Shown piece after piece: positions 62,841-64,000 of a DNA stretch of 64,000 nt. This DNA comes from CAZTHM01 sp041946825. GTDB lineage: Bacteria > Acidobacteriota > Terriglobia > UBA7540. The stretch is taken from the NCBI GenBank assembly GCA_041946825.1, contig JBHGBD010000013.1, forward strand, positions 124,001 through 188,000, written 5' to 3'. Positions within the stretch are counted from its first letter, which is position 1; each line of letters opens with the position of its first letter. The translations under genes were made by a program, and so were the position numbers. Below the pieces are notes generated by a model, which worked only from the letters and a program-made list of their open reading frames with translations, did no database searches and was not told the DNA's origin.

Positions 62841-63228
62841 GCATCCTCCTCCTTACACATCCAGCTTGGCCAGCCAGGCAAGATCAAAGTAGCTTTGTAA
62901 TGTTGAAGTTAGTAAGCCCCAGAATGCCAAGCATACCAGCCGTTGCTGACTTCCGACTAGAACACCCCATGATTCCGAACATTTTTCAGGCACGCCGCCG
63001 AATCTCTCCAGGCGGACAATTAGTCCTCTTCGCAATTGAGCTTCCACAAGTGATACGTCATCCAATGCCTTTGTTTTCTTCGAAATGGCTCGGAGATGGG
63101 TTTCTACTCAACCCTCGTATACAAAAATCCATATATCTCTCCACGCAAGGATATACAGTGTTTTGTAGGCCTAGTTGCCAGATGAGGGGTTCATTTGCTG
63201 CCAGCGTCAGCCGCTGAAAGGTGCCATT
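62841..63228. other. Intergenic region upstream of second TonB-receptor gene
   Basis: About 390 bases, lower in GC than the genes around it. No gene or clear promoter boxes were found. Confidence 0.5.
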
Positions 63229-64000
63229 TTAGCGAGGCATTCCCGCTTTGGCGGGCTTGAGCGTCCAAGCCTGAAGTTTGGCGAGCCCCATAAGTTTTGG
63301 GGCGCGGAAATTCGGAGGGAAGATGACCCAATCCCACAAATCCGGGGAATCATCCCGGACGTATTTCGCCGAGGCGAGTTCGGCGGGGCCAATCGTCACA
63401 GATTCGGGCGGCTCGGCTTTGACCAGTAATCGTGAAGTGACTTGGCCCAGTGCCACCAGATATCTCTCAGGCGAAACGGCCTGACTGCCGAACCAGATCG
63501 CGTTCGGAATCTGTTCGTATTTCTCGACGAACCCGTCCACATCGAGGACGGTGCGCGAGAATTGGCTCCAAGGGACTTCCAGGCTCGTGCCCGCCGTGGC
63601 ACCCGCCTCAAATGCCGACGCCGGGCCGTACGGCGTTCCATCGAGCAGCAGAGGCTGAGGAGATTTGCGGACGACGCCGGAAACGTACCTGTTCAGCAGC
63701 CAAAACACTTCGCTCGGCGCCAGCGTGTAGTCGTCGTGGACCTGAAACGAGACTTGCGGGTCAACCTGCCTGGCGATAGCGCCCAATTCCTCAGTTGTGA
63801 ACGTGCGTCGCTGTGCCGGATCGCGGAAGAGCCTTAGCGCCTGCGACGCGGTGATGAACTCGACGCGCGGGAAGGATTTCATCGTCCGGACGAGATCCTC
63901 ATAGAATTTGAAGGCGCGCTCGCTCTCCGCGGCGGATTTCATGGGCGGGACTTTCCACTCCTCGGGCGGAGGATTGGCGCCGCGGGCGAAATTCACGCCG
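63229..64000 (-). CDS. Hypothetical protein, partial (5' end outside window)
   Basis: The C-terminal 256 or so residues of a gene that continues past the right edge; the frame is open to the last base and the first GTG (63996) is not a supported start. Features are FKFYEDLVRTMKSFPRVEFI, an acidic/hydrophobic central part (VSFQVHDDYTLAPSEVFWLLNRYV) and an ending rich in Trp and Pro (LWDWVIFPPNF). The pattern PRVEFITASQALRLF resembles the tail region of polysaccharide deacetylase-like proteins, but no catalytic motif is visible in this part, so no function is assigned. Confidence 0.65.
   Translation of the reverse strand, partial: GVNFARGANPPPEEWKVPPMKSAAESERAFKFYEDLVRTMKSFPRVEFITASQALRLFRDPAQRRTFTTEELGAIARQVDPQVSFQVHDDYTLAPSEVFWLLNRYVSGVVRKSPQPLLLDGTPYGPASAFEAGATAGTSLEVPWSQFSRTVLDVDGFVEKYEQIPNAIWFGSQAVSPERYLVALGQVTSRLLVKAEPPESVTIGPAELASAKYVRDDSPDLWDWVIFPPNFRAPKLMGLAKLQAWTLKPAKAGMPR

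Overview
The window is a high-GC chromosomal segment that fits an Acidobacteriota genome. The pointers are two very large Oar-like TonB-dependent receptors with N-terminal carboxypeptidase-regulatory domains, a long kinase with PEGA repeats, a FecR/DUF6600 surface protein, and an exopolysaccharide (EPS) locus led by Wza, GumC, an ExeA-like ATPase, a CpsD-like protein and an UpxY antiterminator. The phylum call is inferred from gene content; a finer placement cannot be supported. No CRISPR array, rRNA, phage or intact insertion sequence was seen.

Bases 1-23901 hold one EPS locus read entirely on the minus strand, so transcription runs from right to left. It begins with export and control genes (Wza, GumC, ExeA/PEGA ATPase, CpsD-like, UpxY). 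UDP-glucose dehydrogenase and UDP-glucuronate decarboxylase follow and together would give UDP-xylose, then a polyprenyl-phosphate sugar transferase. After these comes an unusual block of methyltransferase, ComA-like, ComB-like, ATP-grasp ligase and methyltransferase. The locus ends with a flippase, two GT4 glycosyltransferases, an APH-fold kinase, an O-antigen ligase/polymerase-like protein, a polysaccharide deacetylase, a WecG/TagA glycosyltransferase and a sugar-nucleotide epimerase cut by the window edge. Many junctions overlap by 1-4 bases, which suggests one translationally coupled unit. The ComA/ComB pair suggests that a sulfolactate-like acid is made for the glycan; this is the most novel part of the locus.

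Bases 23902-25439 are mostly non-coding, with hairpins in the EPS leader and one small membrane-protein gene. Bases 25440-34511 form a second glucan module: an ABC exporter, a cyclic beta-1,2-glucan synthase homologue that stops before the usual C-terminal phosphorylase domain, a translationally coupled single-pass coiled-coil protein, and a convergent GH144-like secreted beta-1,2-glucanase. The layout recalls rhizobial NdvA-NdvB, but the synthase is truncated at a domain boundary and has a new coupled partner.

Bases 34512-53756 are mixed: a degenerate tRNA-like element, a 1614-residue Ser/Thr kinase, an outer-membrane beta-barrel protein, tRNA-Val(GAC), an HD hydrolase, a DinB-like protein, a mannonate-dehydratase-like protein, an MBL/beta-CASP nuclease, the catalytic subunit of methylmalonyl-CoA mutase, small proteins, a Memo-like protein, the FecR/DUF6600 protein, a secreted hypothetical protein and the YebC regulator. 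Several promoters with near-consensus sigma-70 boxes can be read directly.

Bases 53757-64000 carry two Oar-like TonB-dependent receptors, both followed by an identical 28-base terminator hairpin, with a secreted TPR protein between them and a truncated unknown gene at the right edge.
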